Shown here: in pieces, positions 1 through 8,793 of the stretch
Position numbering within the stretch: the stretch's first letter is position 1
Layout: the number at the start of each line of letters is the position of its first letter
Origin: Winogradskyella sp.
GTDB taxonomy: Bacteria; Bacteroidota; Bacteroidia; Flavobacteriales; Flavobacteriaceae
DNA length: 64,000 nt
Assembly: GCF_003712105.1 (NCBI RefSeq)
Contig: NZ_RHLG01000005.1
Coordinates: forward strand, 1 to 64,000
Direction of reading: 5' to 3'
The notes under the pieces: model-generated
The model's database searches: none
What the model was told of the DNA's origin: nothing
The model's input: the letters and a program-made list of their open reading frames with translations, nothing else
Position numbers and translations under genes: made by a program

Positions 1-936
1 GGTGATACTGGAGCACAAGGACCACAAGGCGATGTTGGGCCTCAAGGACCACAAGGTGACGTTGGGCCACAAGGACCGCAAGGAGATTTTGGACCACAAG
101 GACCACAAGGTGATACAGGGCCACAAGGTGATACCGGAGCACAAGGACCTCAAGGTGATACTGGTCCGCAAGGACCGCAAGGTGATGCCGGAGCTCAAGG
201 TCCGCAAGGTGATGTTGGGCCACAAGGACCTCAAGGTGATGTTGGGCCACAAGGACCTCAAGGTGATACTGGTCCGCAAGGACCGCAAGGTGATACCGGA
301 GCTCAAGGACCGCAAGGTGACACTGGCCCGCAAGGGCCACAAGGAGATGTTGGTCCTCAAGGGCCGCAAGGTGACACTGGCCCGCAAGGGCCACAAGGTG
401 ATACTGGAGCACAAGGTCCTCAAGGCGATGTTGGGCCTCAAGGACCGCAAGGTGACGTTGGGCCGCAAGGGCCTCAAGGAGATGTTGGTCCTCAAGGGCC
501 GCAAGGTGATACTGGAGCACAAGGACCACAAGGCGATGTTGGGCCTCAAGGACCGCAAGGTGATATTGGTCCGCAAGGACCGCAAGGTGATACTGGTCCG
601 CAAGGACCGCAAGGTGATACCGGAGCTCAAGGGCCACAAGGTGATACTGGAGCACAAGGTCCTCAAGGTGATACAGGAGCACAAGGTCCTCAAGGCGATG
701 TTGGGCCTCAAGGACCGCAAGGTGATACTGGAGCACAAGGTCCTCAAGGCGATGTTGGGCCACAAGGGCCACAAGGTGATACTGGACCACAAGGGCCACA
801 AGGTGATGTTGGGCCTCAAGGACCGCAAGGTGATATTGGAGCACAAGGTCCTCAAGGCGATGTTGGGCCTCAAGGACCGCAAGGTGATATTGGTCCGCAA
901 GGACCGCAAGGTGATACTGGAGCACAAGGACCGCAA
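1..936 (+). repeat. 27-nt coding tandem repeat (collagen-like)
   Basis: Thirty-five adjacent units with no spacers: four 27-nt units (1-108), one short 18-nt unit (109-126, GDTGPQ), then thirty 27-nt units (127-936). Each codes for Gly-Asp-X-Gly-(Pro/Ala)-Gln-Gly-Pro-Gln with X mostly Thr or Val, sometimes Ile, Ala or Phe. Third-position synonymous changes (GGT/GGA/GGC/GGG, CCA/CCT/CCG) differ between copies. A 54-nt double unit (GDTGAQGPQ then GDVGPQGPQ) recurs at 1, 397, 505, 667 and 721, and with Ile for Thr at 829. Confidence 0.95.
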
Positions 937-1539
937 GGAGATCCAGCGACTAACATAACTACAACTTTGACTCAAAATACTACAACTGGAACTATCACAT
1001 ATACCAATGAAGAAAGCAATACGGCTACTGCTCAAGTTGTTGGTGCCGAAACAAATAATCAAATAGAGGTTGGAGCGAATGGCGGAGCTTATTTAGGACC
1101 AACTGTTTATGTCGGTTCATTTATAATAAATAACACAGGTAGTGAAGTTATAAATGGATTACCATTTAGACCATCACAAATAACCTTTGTTGCACATGCT
1201 AATGTTGAAAATTTTGGTTTGGATAATGACAATCAAGTTGGAAATAATAACAGTGGTATCGCCAATGCATATGGTACTATGAATGGTTTTGCAAGAGATG
1301 ATGGAGGCCCAAGACCAATACAAGGTGTAATTTATGTTGGAGGTAGTGGAAATTCAATTAATGATATCTCTAGATTCTCATCAAATTTATTATGTATTGG
1401 ATTAAGGTATAGTAACCAAAATGGTGATGCTATAGGTAGAACTTTAGCGGAGCTTACATCATTTGACAGTGATGGATTTACCCTAAATGTCACAAATTTA
1501 TCAGATAATGTCCTGGTGTTCTTTACTGCCTATAAATAA
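1..1539 (+). CDS. collagen-like repeat surface protein with C-terminal head domain (5' partial)
   Basis: The open frame runs from base 1 to the TAA at 1537-1539 without a stop and begins before the window, so only the C-terminal 512 residues are visible. Residues 1-312 are an unbroken Gly-X-Y collagen-like tract built from nonapeptides of the type GD(T/V/I)G(P/A)QGPQ. After [10 protein letters not shown] the repeats end and a ~200-residue, Asn/Gly-rich globular domain follows, ending in VLVFFTAYK. Collagen-like tracts followed by a C-terminal head are typical of trimeric stalk-and-head surface or fibre proteins; that role is inferred. I do not recognise the head domain. The stop is 7 bases before the ATG of the next gene, a T9SS cargo protein, suggesting co-transcription. 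A reading that starts at the TTG at 967 would cut the protein at the stalk-head boundary; there is no reason to prefer it because the repeat frame reads straight through. Confidence 0.9.
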   Translation, partial: GDTGAQGPQGDVGPQGPQGDVGPQGPQGDFGPQGPQGDTGPQGDTGAQGPQGDTGPQGPQGDAGAQGPQGDVGPQGPQGDVGPQGPQGDTGPQGPQGDTGAQGPQGDTGPQGPQGDVGPQGPQGDTGPQGPQGDTGAQGPQGDVGPQGPQGDVGPQGPQGDVGPQGPQGDTGAQGPQGDVGPQGPQGDIGPQGPQGDTGPQGPQGDTGAQGPQGDTGAQGPQGDTGAQGPQGDVGPQGPQGDTGAQGPQGDVGPQGPQGDTGPQGPQGDVGPQGPQGDIGAQGPQGDVGPQGPQGDIGPQGPQGDTGAQGPQGDPATNITTTLTQNTTTGTITYTNEESNTATAQVVGAETNNQIEVGANGGAYLGPTVYVGSFIINNTGSEVINGLPFRPSQITFVAHANVENFGLDNDNQVGNNNSGIANAYGTMNGFARDDGGPRPIQGVIYVGGSGNSINDISRFSSNLLCIGLRYSNQNGDAIGRTLAELTSFDSDGFTLNVTNLSDNVLVFFTAYK

Positions 1540-1546
1540 AATCATT

Positions 1547-2683
1547 ATGAAAAAAAGGATTATTTTATTTTCTCTTTTATCATCTTTAGTAGGTTTAGGT
1601 CAACAGGCTTTTCAAAATTCTGGCAACATACAAATACATGCTGAAGGAGAAGTTGGTTTTCATATTGATTTGATTAATAATGGCATTTTTAATGAAAATC
1701 TAGGCACAACCGGATTTTATAACACCACTGCTCCATTATCGATTTCTGGTAGAGAAATTCCTCGTTTTTATGATATGGAAGTAGATGTCATTGACAATCT
1801 TTTTCTCGACATAAATACTGAAGTTAGTAATAGCTTGGCCTATTTAAATGGTGATATTGTTACACCTCGAAATACGCCTACTATTTCTTTAGATTTTTTA
1901 GAAAATGCTTTTTTCATATTACAAGAAGCTGCAAAGAAAACTGATGGTTATGTGAGTTTTAATGGCAATAGAATATTCAGTTTTCCAATTGGTGATGATA
2001 ATAAAATAAGACCCTTGATTACTACCAATACTACTCCTAACACAGTTGTTAAAGCAGCATATTTTAATGAAGATCCTAATTTTCCTTCGGTATTTACTTC
2101 AATATTTGACACGAGCAGAGTGGAATCCGTAGTAAATAGAGTAAGTACGCTTGAATTTTGGGATTTTGACGGACCAAATAATTCTGTTGTTACATTAACT
2201 TGGGATAACGAAAGTGAAATAGATCAACTCGTAACCAATCTTTTAAGTCTAAGAATTGTTGGATGGCATATTCAAGATCAAGAATGGAAAGATTTAGGAA
2301 ACTCAAACTTTACTGGTACCCTTAATACAGGAACTATAAGTTCGTTTGTTTTTAATCCTTCGGATTATGAGATCCTGACTTTAGGATCTTTAGTCACTAT
2401 TGACGAGTTAGAGGTCTTTAGCTTTTCCCCAAATAATGATGGCGCAAATGATACTTTTGTAATTAGAGGAATTGAGTCTTTTCAAAATGAACTAAAAATA
2501 TACAATCGCTGGGGTAATATTGTTTTTGAGACTACTAATTATCAAAATGATTGGGACGGCATATCTAACTCAAATAGAAGTATTAGACAAGGAGAAAAAT
2601 TACCAGTAGGAACTTATTTTTATACACTTCAAATTAAGAGTCCAAATAGAACCACAACTGGCTGGATTTATATTAATTACTAA
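1547..2683 (+). CDS. secreted protein with T9SS type B (CHU_C-type) C-terminal sorting domain
   Basis: A 378-residue protein. The start is set at the ATG at 1547 ([11 protein letters not shown], a signal peptide ending near GLGQQ); a longer reading from 1487 would overlap the collagen gene and bury the signal peptide. The last ~85 residues carry the gliding-motility/T9SS type B module: [12 protein letters not shown], then [24 protein letters not shown] and a terminal Tyr. Proteins with this module are exported by the Sec system and then through the type IX secretion system. The middle part (residues 20-290) is predicted beta-rich and I cannot assign it to a family. It sits 7 bases after the collagen-like gene, so the two probably form one surface-structure operon. 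Confidence 0.88.
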   Translation: MKKRIILFSLLSSLVGLGQQAFQNSGNIQIHAEGEVGFHIDLINNGIFNENLGTTGFYNTTAPLSISGREIPRFYDMEVDVIDNLFLDINTEVSNSLAYLNGDIVTPRNTPTISLDFLENAFFILQEAAKKTDGYVSFNGNRIFSFPIGDDNKIRPLITTNTTPNTVVKAAYFNEDPNFPSVFTSIFDTSRVESVVNRVSTLEFWDFDGPNNSVVTLTWDNESEIDQLVTNLLSLRIVGWHIQDQEWKDLGNSNFTGTLNTGTISSFVFNPSDYEILTLGSLVTIDELEVFSFSPNNDGANDTFVIRGIESFQNELKIYNRWGNIVFETTNYQNDWDGISNSNRSIRQGEKLPVGTYFYTLQIKSPNRTTTGWIYINY

Positions 2684-2730
2684 TTTCTTTATGTAACTTT
2701 TTGTATTTTGAAATACTAAATCGATAATCA

Positions 2731-3498
2731 ATGAGAAGAGGTAACTTTAAAGTAAGATTATTTATTGGCTTAGCTGTTGTGGCTTTTGCGTTTATTAGAA
2801 AATGCAGCCAAGAAGAGATAAATCCTTATACAGGAAAAAAACAAGCAATATCCTTATCGCCAGAACAAGAAATTGCTATAGGCTTACAAAGTGCACCAAG
2901 CATGGCTCGTCAGCACGGTGGATTGCATCCAGATAATAGATACCAAGCACTGGTAGACAACGTGGGTAATAAGTTAGTTAATAATAGTATCGCAAAAAAC
3001 ACACCATACAAATACGAGTTTCATTTGTTGGCAGATGAACGGACCATAAATGCATTTGCCCTGCCTGGCGGACAAATTTTTATTACTTATGCGTTATTCG
3101 CCAAATTGCAAAATGAAGATCAATTAGCCGGTGTACTTGGTCATGAAATTGGGCATGTCCTCGGAAAACACTCCAATGAACGTATTACTAGTGCTAATTT
3201 CTGGAAAGTTATTGCCATGGGTGGTTCAGCAATAGACTTAGGTGGAGTAGCTCAGCAATATGGCCAAGGACAGCTTTTAAAAAATGGCCGCGGCGATGAA
3301 TTAGAAAGTGACGAGTTAGGCGTTCATTTTATGATTGAAGCAGGTTACAATCCAGAGGAAATGATTGGCGTTATGGAGATTTTAAAATCAGCTGCTGGAC
3401 CTAACAGAGTCCCTGAGTTTCAAAGTACGCATCCTGACCCAGAAAACAGAATTGAAAAAATTAAAGAGGCCATTAATAAATACAGAAAAGCATCCTAA
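2731..3498 (+). CDS. M48 family metallopeptidase, membrane-associated
   Basis: A 255-residue protein with an N-terminal hydrophobic segment (residues 9-22) followed by Cys25; the cysteine suggests a lipoprotein but the lipobox is poor (FIRKC). The zinc motif HEIGH lies at residues 138-142, and the downstream motif DELESD (residues 189-194) supplies the third ligand expected in family M48. The length and layout match the small M48 proteases of the BepA/LoiP type, which act in the periplasm or at the outer membrane in quality control of envelope proteins; that role here is inferred. A strong terminator overlaps the stop codon. The gene stands alone, and the short gap behind the T9SS cargo gene could allow read-through. 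Confidence 0.88.
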   Translation: MRRGNFKVRLFIGLAVVAFAFIRKCSQEEINPYTGKKQAISLSPEQEIAIGLQSAPSMARQHGGLHPDNRYQALVDNVGNKLVNNSIAKNTPYKYEFHLLADERTINAFALPGGQIFITYALFAKLQNEDQLAGVLGHEIGHVLGKHSNERITSANFWKVIAMGGSAIDLGGVAQQYGQGQLLKNGRGDELESDELGVHFMIEAGYNPEEMIGVMEILKSAAGPNRVPEFQSTHPDPENRIEKIKEAINKYRKAS

Positions 3499-3514
3499 AA
3501 AAGGATGCTTTTCT
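3484..3514 (+). terminator. Rho-independent terminator of the M48 peptidase gene
   Basis: Twelve-base perfect stem AGAAAAGCATCC / GGATGCTTTTCT around a 7-base loop TAAAAAA. The TAA stop codon of the peptidase gene is the first three bases of the loop, so stop and terminator coincide. Confidence 0.8.
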
Positions 3515-3547
3515 CACTAACTAACTCAAATAACTGCCTATGTTTAC

Positions 3548-3943
3548 TTAGGCATTTCTTCTTTTAAAACGCTTTAAAAAATCTGCTGCATCTACTGCAT
3601 TAGTTTTTTCAGCGTGTCTTAATGCTGTAAAGCCCTTATCGCATGTTTCGTGAATTTCAGAACCTGCTGTGATTAAAACTTTTATAGCTTCTACTCTATT
3701 AAATTTTGCAGCATAATGAATTGGCAACATGCCATTTGATTTCTGATTGACATCTACTCCATTTTTAATTAACTGCTTTAGCATTACTAAATCGCCTTTT
3801 GCAGCAGCAACACATATTGGGCTTACTTTGGTTTCGTTACTTACAACTTCAATTGTATCTGGAGTAGTTTCTAAATTTGTAGCATTTACGTTTACAACTG
3901 ATAAGCCTAATGCCAAGGCTAAAACTGTTACTGTTTTTTTCAT
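3548..3943 (-). CDS. secreted ankyrin-repeat protein
   Basis: A 131-residue protein with a clear signal peptide (MKKTVTVLALALGLSVVNVNA). The mature part has about two and a half ankyrin repeats: ICVAAAKGDLVMLKQLIKNG, then PIHYAAKFNRVEAIKVLITAG, then a degenerate TALRHAEKTNAVDAADFLKR. Ankyrin repeats bind proteins; secreted small forms are frequent in flavobacteria and often sit beside catalase genes, which is not the case here. It is convergent with the M48 peptidase gene and divergent from gpmI; the 256-base gap on its 5' side holds the gpmI promoter and nothing else that I can see. No specific partner can be named. Confidence 0.85.
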   Translation of the reverse strand: MKKTVTVLALALGLSVVNVNATNLETTPDTIEVVSNETKVSPICVAAAKGDLVMLKQLIKNGVDVNQKSNGMLPIHYAAKFNRVEAIKVLITAGSEIHETCDKGFTALRHAEKTNAVDAADFLKRFKRRNA

Positions 3944-4149
3944 GATTAAAGTTTTTTGATTGAATGAATTATTTTACACCTAAAAGACGACTATCTTTTA
4001 AATCTGTTACATCATAAAAACATAAATAACAGTTCTTTAACGATTAGGAAACATATATGTTAAGGCATTCATAATTAATGAGATTAAGAAAATGATATGC
4101 GCTCAAAAAGGTAAAACATAAATAATATGATATTTTTTGTGTCTTCAAA

Positions 4150-4179
4150 TTTGATATACTACTCTATATGTTATCTTTG
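4150..4179 (+). promoter_or_regulatory. Bacteroidota-type promoter of gpmI
   Basis: TTTG at 4150-4153, an 18-base gap, then TATCTTTG at 4172-4179, matching the -33/-7 consensus (TTTG-N~19-TAnnTTTG) read by the primary sigma factor of this phylum. The ATG follows 20 bases after the -7 element. Confidence 0.75.
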
Positions 4180-4199
4180 AAATTCAACTTAAAATAACC

Positions 4200-5717
4200 A
4201 TGAACAAAAAAGTCATTTTAATGATTTTGGATGGCTGGGGAATGTCTCCAGACCCAAAAGTTTCTGCTATCGACAATGCCCAAACCCCATTTATAGATTC
4301 GTTGTACAATTTATATCCACATGCCACTTTACGCACTGATGGGCTGCATGTTGGACTTCCTGAAGGACAAATGGGAAATAGTGAAGTTGGCCATATGAAT
4401 CTTGGCGCCGGTCGTATTGTGTATCAGGATTTAGTTAAAATTAACCTCGCTGTTAAAAATGATACATTAAAAAACGAAGCGGCATTGGTCGAAGCATTTA
4501 AATATGCAAAGGCTAATAACAAGGCTATTCATTTATTGGGTTTAGTTAGTGATGGTGGTGTTCACTCGCATATTAATCATTTATTTGGGCTATTGGATGC
4601 CACTATGGTACACGCACTTGACAATGTTTATGTCCATGCATTTACAGATGGTAGAGATGTAGATCCAAAATCTGGATATGGTTTTATTTCAGAATTACAA
4701 GAGAAATTGAATGAATCAAATGCTAAACTTGCAACTGTTACTGGCCGCTACTATGCTATGGATAGAGACAAGCGTTGGGAACGTGTAAAAATAGCATACG
4801 ATGCCATTGTAAATGGTGTTGGAGAGCAATCTTCACATGTTTTAAACTCTATAGAATCTAGTTATGAAGATGATGTTACCGATGAGTTTATTAAACCCAT
4901 TGTTTGTGTTGATTCTGAAAATAATCCAATAGGATTGCTAAAAGATGATGATGTCGTAATCTTTTTTAATTTCAGAACAGATCGCGGACGTCAACTTACA
5001 GATGCGCTCTCACAAAACGATTTTCATGAATATGGAATGCATAAGCTCAATTTACATTATGTAACTATGACTAATTATGATGAAAGTTTTAAAAATATAT
5101 CTGTAGTTTTCAATAAAGAAAATTTAACAGAAACACTTGGCGAGGTTCTTGAAAAACATAACAAAACACAAATTCGGATTGCTGAAACTGAAAAATATCC
5201 ACATGTTACCTTTTTCTTTTCAGGAGGACGAGAAGAACCTTTTGAAGGCGAATCCAGAATATTAAGAAACTCGCCAAAAGTTGCTACCTATGATTTGAAA
5301 CCTGAAATGAGTGCTTATGAGCTTAGAGATGCATTGGTTCCTGAACTTAAAAAAGGGGATGTTGATTTTGTCTGCTTAAACTTTGCAAACGGTGATATGG
5401 TTGGGCATACTGGAGTTATGGAAGCTGCAATTAAAGCTTGTGAAGCTGTTGACAAATGTGTTGCTGATGTCATTTCTACAGCCTTAGAAAACAACTATAC
5501 AACCCTATTAATTGCTGATCATGGCAATTGTGAAACCATGGTTAACCCAGATGGTTCTCCACATACAGCACATACAACAAATCCAGTTCCGATAATTTTA
5601 ATAGATAAAGACTTAGAAAACATTAAAGATGGAATTTTAGGCGATATCGCACCAACAATTTTAAAATTAATTGGTGTAGAACAACCTAAATCCATGACAC
5701 AGTATGCATTAGTTTAA
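4200..5717 (+). CDS. gpmI: 2,3-bisphosphoglycerate-independent phosphoglycerate mutase
   Basis: A 505-residue enzyme of glycolysis and gluconeogenesis that interconverts 3- and 2-phosphoglycerate with two Mn2+ ions. The alkaline-phosphatase-like metal site is visible: LDGWG with Asp11, the catalytic Ser61 in GNSEVGH, the substrate-binding segment GRYYAMDRDKRWER, and the C-terminal DHGNCE and HTAHTTNPVP motifs. The length is that of the family (about 505-515). It has its own promoter and is followed three bases later by a HAD phosphatase gene, so the two are probably co-transcribed. Confidence 0.97.
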   Translation: MNKKVILMILDGWGMSPDPKVSAIDNAQTPFIDSLYNLYPHATLRTDGLHVGLPEGQMGNSEVGHMNLGAGRIVYQDLVKINLAVKNDTLKNEAALVEAFKYAKANNKAIHLLGLVSDGGVHSHINHLFGLLDATMVHALDNVYVHAFTDGRDVDPKSGYGFISELQEKLNESNAKLATVTGRYYAMDRDKRWERVKIAYDAIVNGVGEQSSHVLNSIESSYEDDVTDEFIKPIVCVDSENNPIGLLKDDDVVIFFNFRTDRGRQLTDALSQNDFHEYGMHKLNLHYVTMTNYDESFKNISVVFNKENLTETLGEVLEKHNKTQIRIAETEKYPHVTFFFSGGREEPFEGESRILRNSPKVATYDLKPEMSAYELRDALVPELKKGDVDFVCLNFANGDMVGHTGVMEAAIKACEAVDKCVADVISTALENNYTTLLIADHGNCETMVNPDGSPHTAHTTNPVPIILIDKDLENIKDGILGDIAPTILKLIGVEQPKSMTQYALV

Positions 5718-5720
5718 TTT

Positions 5721-6134
5721 ATGGCTTTTAAAGAGAAACTCATAATAGCAATTGATTTTGATGGTACCATTGTTGAAGATACTTACCCTAACATTGGCAA
5801 ACCTAAACTATTTGCTTTTGAGACTTTAAAACGCTTGCAAGAAGATGGACATAGACTAATTTTATGGACGTATCGCAATGGCAAAAAACTACAAGAAGCC
5901 ATTGAATTCTGTAAAAACAATGGCATAGAATTTTATGCCATCAACAAGAGTTTTCCTGAAGAACAATTCAACCAGGAAAGAAGCCCTAAAATACATGCGG
6001 ATTATTTTATAGACGATAGAAATATTGGTGGATTTATAGGTTGGGGAAAAGTGTACCAACTCTTAACAAATGAGACTCCAAACTTAGAATCTGAATCTAA
6101 AAAAAAGGGGTTTTTCTCTTTTTTCAAAAAATAG
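5721..6134 (+). CDS. HAD superfamily phosphatase, BT0820-like
   Basis: A 137-residue cytosolic protein. HAD motif I is IDFDGT (Asp12 and Asp14), Thr/Tyr of motif II follow in LWTYRNG, and the acidic motif IV is seen in FIDDRNIGG. The small size and layout match the BT0820-type HAD group common in Bacteroidota, whose substrate is not known to me. The C-terminus ends in a Lys/Phe-rich tail (KKKGFFSFFKK). It starts 3 bases after the gpmI stop. The next gene, map, has its own promoter. Confidence 0.85.
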   Translation: MAFKEKLIIAIDFDGTIVEDTYPNIGKPKLFAFETLKRLQEDGHRLILWTYRNGKKLQEAIEFCKNNGIEFYAINKSFPEEQFNQERSPKIHADYFIDDRNIGGFIGWGKVYQLLTNETPNLESESKKKGFFSFFKK

Positions 6135-6175
6135 TTAACCTTCTTATTATCAAAAAAAGAACACTGTTATTTTAG

Positions 6176-6183
6176 TATCTTTG
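6176..6183 (+). promoter_or_regulatory. -7 promoter element of map
   Basis: TATCTTTG, an exact match to TAnnTTTG, 19 bases before the map ATG. No clear -33 TTTG is seen at the expected distance. Confidence 0.6.
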
Positions 6184-6202
6184 CGCTCCAATACCTCATA
6201 AA

Positions 6203-7021
6203 ATGATTGTTGTAAAAACAAGAGAAGAAATAGAATTAATGCGAGAAGCTGCACTAGTGGTTTCTAAAACTTTAGGTGAAATCGCGAAAGCTGTTAAGCC
6301 AGGCGTTACGTCATTAGAGTTAGACAAAATAGCTGAAGAATGTATCCGTGACCATGGTGCTATTCCAGGCTTTTTAGGACTTTACGATTTTCCTAACACG
6401 CTGTGCATGAGTCCAAATAGTCAAGTCGTGCATGGTATCCCTAATGATACACCATTACAGGAAGGCGATATTATTTCTATTGATTGCGGTGCTATAAAGA
6501 ATGAGTTTTACGGTGATCACGCTTATACATTTGCCGTAGGTGAAATTGATGCTGAAATGGAAAAATTACTCCAAGTCACAAAAGAATCTCTGTATGTTGG
6601 TATTAGAGAATTTAAATTAGGAAATCGTGTTGGAGATGTAGGTTTTGCAATTCAAAAATATTGCGAAGCTCATGGATACGGTGTTGTACGAGAATTGGTT
6701 GGTCATGGTCTTGGACGAAAAATGCATGAAGATCCAGAAATGCCTAACTATGGTAGACGTGGTCGTGGAAAAAAATTTATTGAAGGTATGGTTGTGGCAA
6801 TAGAGCCAATGATAAACATGGGCACTCATCGTATTAAGCAGCATCGAGATGGATGGACAATTACTACTCAAGACAATAAACCTAGTGCGCATTTTGAGCA
6901 TGATGTGGCTATCGTAGATGGCAAACCAGAGTTACTGTCTACATTTGCATATATTTATGAAGCTTTAGGTATAGTAAGTACTGAAGAAGATGAGTTTAGA
7001 CAAAAAGCTTTAGTGCTTTAA
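6203..7021 (+). CDS. map: type I methionine aminopeptidase
   Basis: A 272-residue cytosolic enzyme that removes the initiator methionine from nascent proteins. All five dinuclear-metal ligands can be placed: Asp in SIDCGA, Asp in GDHAYTF, His in GHGLGRKMHE, Glu in AIEPMI and Glu in HFEHDVAI. The length fits type I enzymes without an N-terminal extension. Its TAA stop shares the A with the ATG of the following methyltransferase gene (TAATG), implying translational coupling. Confidence 0.97.
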   Translation: MIVVKTREEIELMREAALVVSKTLGEIAKAVKPGVTSLELDKIAEECIRDHGAIPGFLGLYDFPNTLCMSPNSQVVHGIPNDTPLQEGDIISIDCGAIKNEFYGDHAYTFAVGEIDAEMEKLLQVTKESLYVGIREFKLGNRVGDVGFAIQKYCEAHGYGVVRELVGHGLGRKMHEDPEMPNYGRRGRGKKFIEGMVVAIEPMINMGTHRIKQHRDGWTITTQDNKPSAHFEHDVAIVDGKPELLSTFAYIYEALGIVSTEEDEFRQKALVL

Positions 7022-7803
7022 TGAAACGTCTTTTTAAACTAATATTAAACACTATTCCAAGACCTTTATTAATTAGGTTAAGTTATATTGCTAGGCCAAT
7101 TTTAGCTGTTTTATTAAAAGGAAATACATTTTTAGACCCTATAGATGGTAAAAGCTTCAGAAGTTTTTTGTCTTATGGGTACGGAAATCAACGCAATAAT
7201 GTATTATCACCTTCAACATTATCTCTAGAGAGGCATCGATTACTTTGGCTTTACCTTAAAAAAGAAACACGCTTTTTTAATTCTGAAATAGATTCTGATT
7301 CAAAGCTAAAAGTACTTCATTTTGCACCAGAACAATGTTTCTTAAAGCGGTTTAGAAAATTAAAGCATATAGACTATACTACTACTGATTTATTATCTCC
7401 GATTGCTGATGTTAAAGCTGATATCTGCGACTTACCATTTGAAGATAATAGCTATGACATTATTCTCTGCAATCATGTCTTAGAACATATACCTGATGAT
7501 ACTAAAGCCATGCAGGAATTGTATCGTGTAATGAAACCCAATGGTTGGGGTGTTTTTCAAATTCCTCAAGACTTAGAAAGAGAGACTACTTTTGAAGATA
7601 ATTCTATTACCGATAAAAAAGAACGCGCAAAAATCTTTGGTCAATACGACCATGTGCGTGTATATGGCCGTGATTATTTTGACAAACTTCGTTCGATAGG
7701 TTTTAAGGTAAAAGAAGTTGATTACACATCCAATTTTTCATCAGAAGATATGGCTAAATATTGCCTCGCCAAAGGCGAAATTATTCCTGTAGTATTTAAG
7801 TAA
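7021..7803 (+). CDS. class I SAM-dependent methyltransferase of unknown substrate
   Basis: A 260-residue protein with a Rossmann methyltransferase core. Motif I is atypical: VLHFAPEQCF replaces the usual glycine-rich (D/E)xGxGxG, while the acidic loop ADICDLPFEDNSYD, the motif ILCNHVLEHI and the segment RVMKPNGWGVFQIP are standard for the Methyltransf_11 group. The N-terminus (residues 1-50) is basic and hydrophobic and could lie against the membrane. Coupling to map by TAATG may mean only shared expression. The substrate cannot be inferred. Confidence 0.8.
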   Translation: MKRLFKLILNTIPRPLLIRLSYIARPILAVLLKGNTFLDPIDGKSFRSFLSYGYGNQRNNVLSPSTLSLERHRLLWLYLKKETRFFNSEIDSDSKLKVLHFAPEQCFLKRFRKLKHIDYTTTDLLSPIADVKADICDLPFEDNSYDIILCNHVLEHIPDDTKAMQELYRVMKPNGWGVFQIPQDLERETTFEDNSITDKKERAKIFGQYDHVRVYGRDYFDKLRSIGFKVKEVDYTSNFSSEDMAKYCLAKGEIIPVVFK

Positions 7804-8787
7804 TTACTGAGGGAAATTATTTAACCCTTTTGATTTAAATCCTCCTGAGTCGTCCAAATAAATAAAATAAACTTTAAGCTCTGGGTGATGCTCTAAAAAC
7901 TTCTCTGTTTTTTCAACACCCATAGCCTGAAATGTAGTTGCATAACCATCGGCTAGCATAGCATTTGGCGCAATTACCGAAACGCTTAACACGTTTGTTT
8001 TTGTTGGATATCCGGTTTTAGTATCAATAATATGGGCGTATCTAACCCCGTTTTCATCTATTTTAAATTTTCTATAGGTACCAGACGTTGCCATACCTTT
8101 ATTTCCTATTGTAATGGCTTTAGAGTACGATTGTGATTCATCAAAATTTGGATCTTCAATTCCAACACGCCAACCGTTTTCTTTTTCCTTATTTATCCCA
8201 GAAGCTCTTAAGTCTCCACCAATATCAACTAAATAATTTCTAACACCTTTAGACTCTAAAAAATCTGCAATAACATCTATGCCATAACCTTTAGCAATTG
8301 CATTAAAATCTAAGTACGCATTATCTGGTCTAATAAATTTCTTCGTCGTTTTAAATACTCTATCAAAGCCAACATCTTTCATTAGTTCAGCTATTGTAGC
8401 ACTATCTGTTAAAAACTTATTTTCGTCCGGTCCAAAATTCCATGCATTTACAACATTGCCAATAGTTGGGTCAAAAACACCTTTAGACTCTTTAAATATT
8501 TTCTTTGACGCATTAAATACTTTAGTGAAATGTTCATCGACCTCAACAGGTTCGTTTCTATTCCATTTTGAGATATCTGAATCCGGAATATACGTAGATA
8601 ATGAATTATTAATTACTGTAAATAAGCTATCAATTTGTTTTTGGTAATTGGTATTTGTTTCAGAATAGTATTGAATATTAAATCCCGTTCCAAAAACTGG
8701 CCCACTGTATTTTATATTTTCTGGTTTGTCTTCTTTACAAGAGCCTATAGTAAAAACTAAGACTAGAAGTACTAAAAATTTTCTCAT
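7804..8787 (-). CDS. apbE: FAD:protein FMN transferase (lipoprotein)
   Basis: A 327-residue periplasm-facing enzyme that transfers FMN from FAD to a threonine of target proteins such as NqrB, NqrC and RnfG. A lipobox ends at Cys17 in TIGSCKED. Family motifs are present: GYGIDVIADF, the FAD-binding GGDLRASG, HIIDTKTGYP, and the metal-binding LADGYATTFQAMG. It lies six bases after the small gene 8794-9171 on the same strand, and 4 kb from the nqr operon, whose products are its likely targets. Adjacent ends with the methyltransferase gene are convergent with no gap. Confidence 0.95.
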   Translation of the reverse strand: MRKFLVLLVLVFTIGSCKEDKPENIKYSGPVFGTGFNIQYYSETNTNYQKQIDSLFTVINNSLSTYIPDSDISKWNRNEPVEVDEHFTKVFNASKKIFKESKGVFDPTIGNVVNAWNFGPDENKFLTDSATIAELMKDVGFDRVFKTTKKFIRPDNAYLDFNAIAKGYGIDVIADFLESKGVRNYLVDIGGDLRASGINKEKENGWRVGIEDPNFDESQSYSKAITIGNKGMATSGTYRKFKIDENGVRYAHIIDTKTGYPTKTNVLSVSVIAPNAMLADGYATTFQAMGVEKTEKFLEHHPELKVYFIYLDDSGGFKSKGLNNFPQ

Positions 8788-8793
8788 AGTTGT

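Noticed and set aside
1-936. Repeat array resembling a CRISPR or satellite
   Set aside because: Units are adjacent, 27 nt, have no spacers and keep one coding frame, so this is a protein repeat.
2-958. Frame-2 open reading frame of 318 codons with HKDHK/RKDRK repeats
   Set aside because: It is the off-frame shadow of the collagen repeat; frame 1 gives regular Gly-X-Y and runs on into a globular domain, frame 2 stops at the end of the repeat.
1487-1546. Upstream extension of the T9SS type B gene to 1487
   Set aside because: It overlaps the collagen-like gene and places polar residues before a clear signal peptide starting at 1547.
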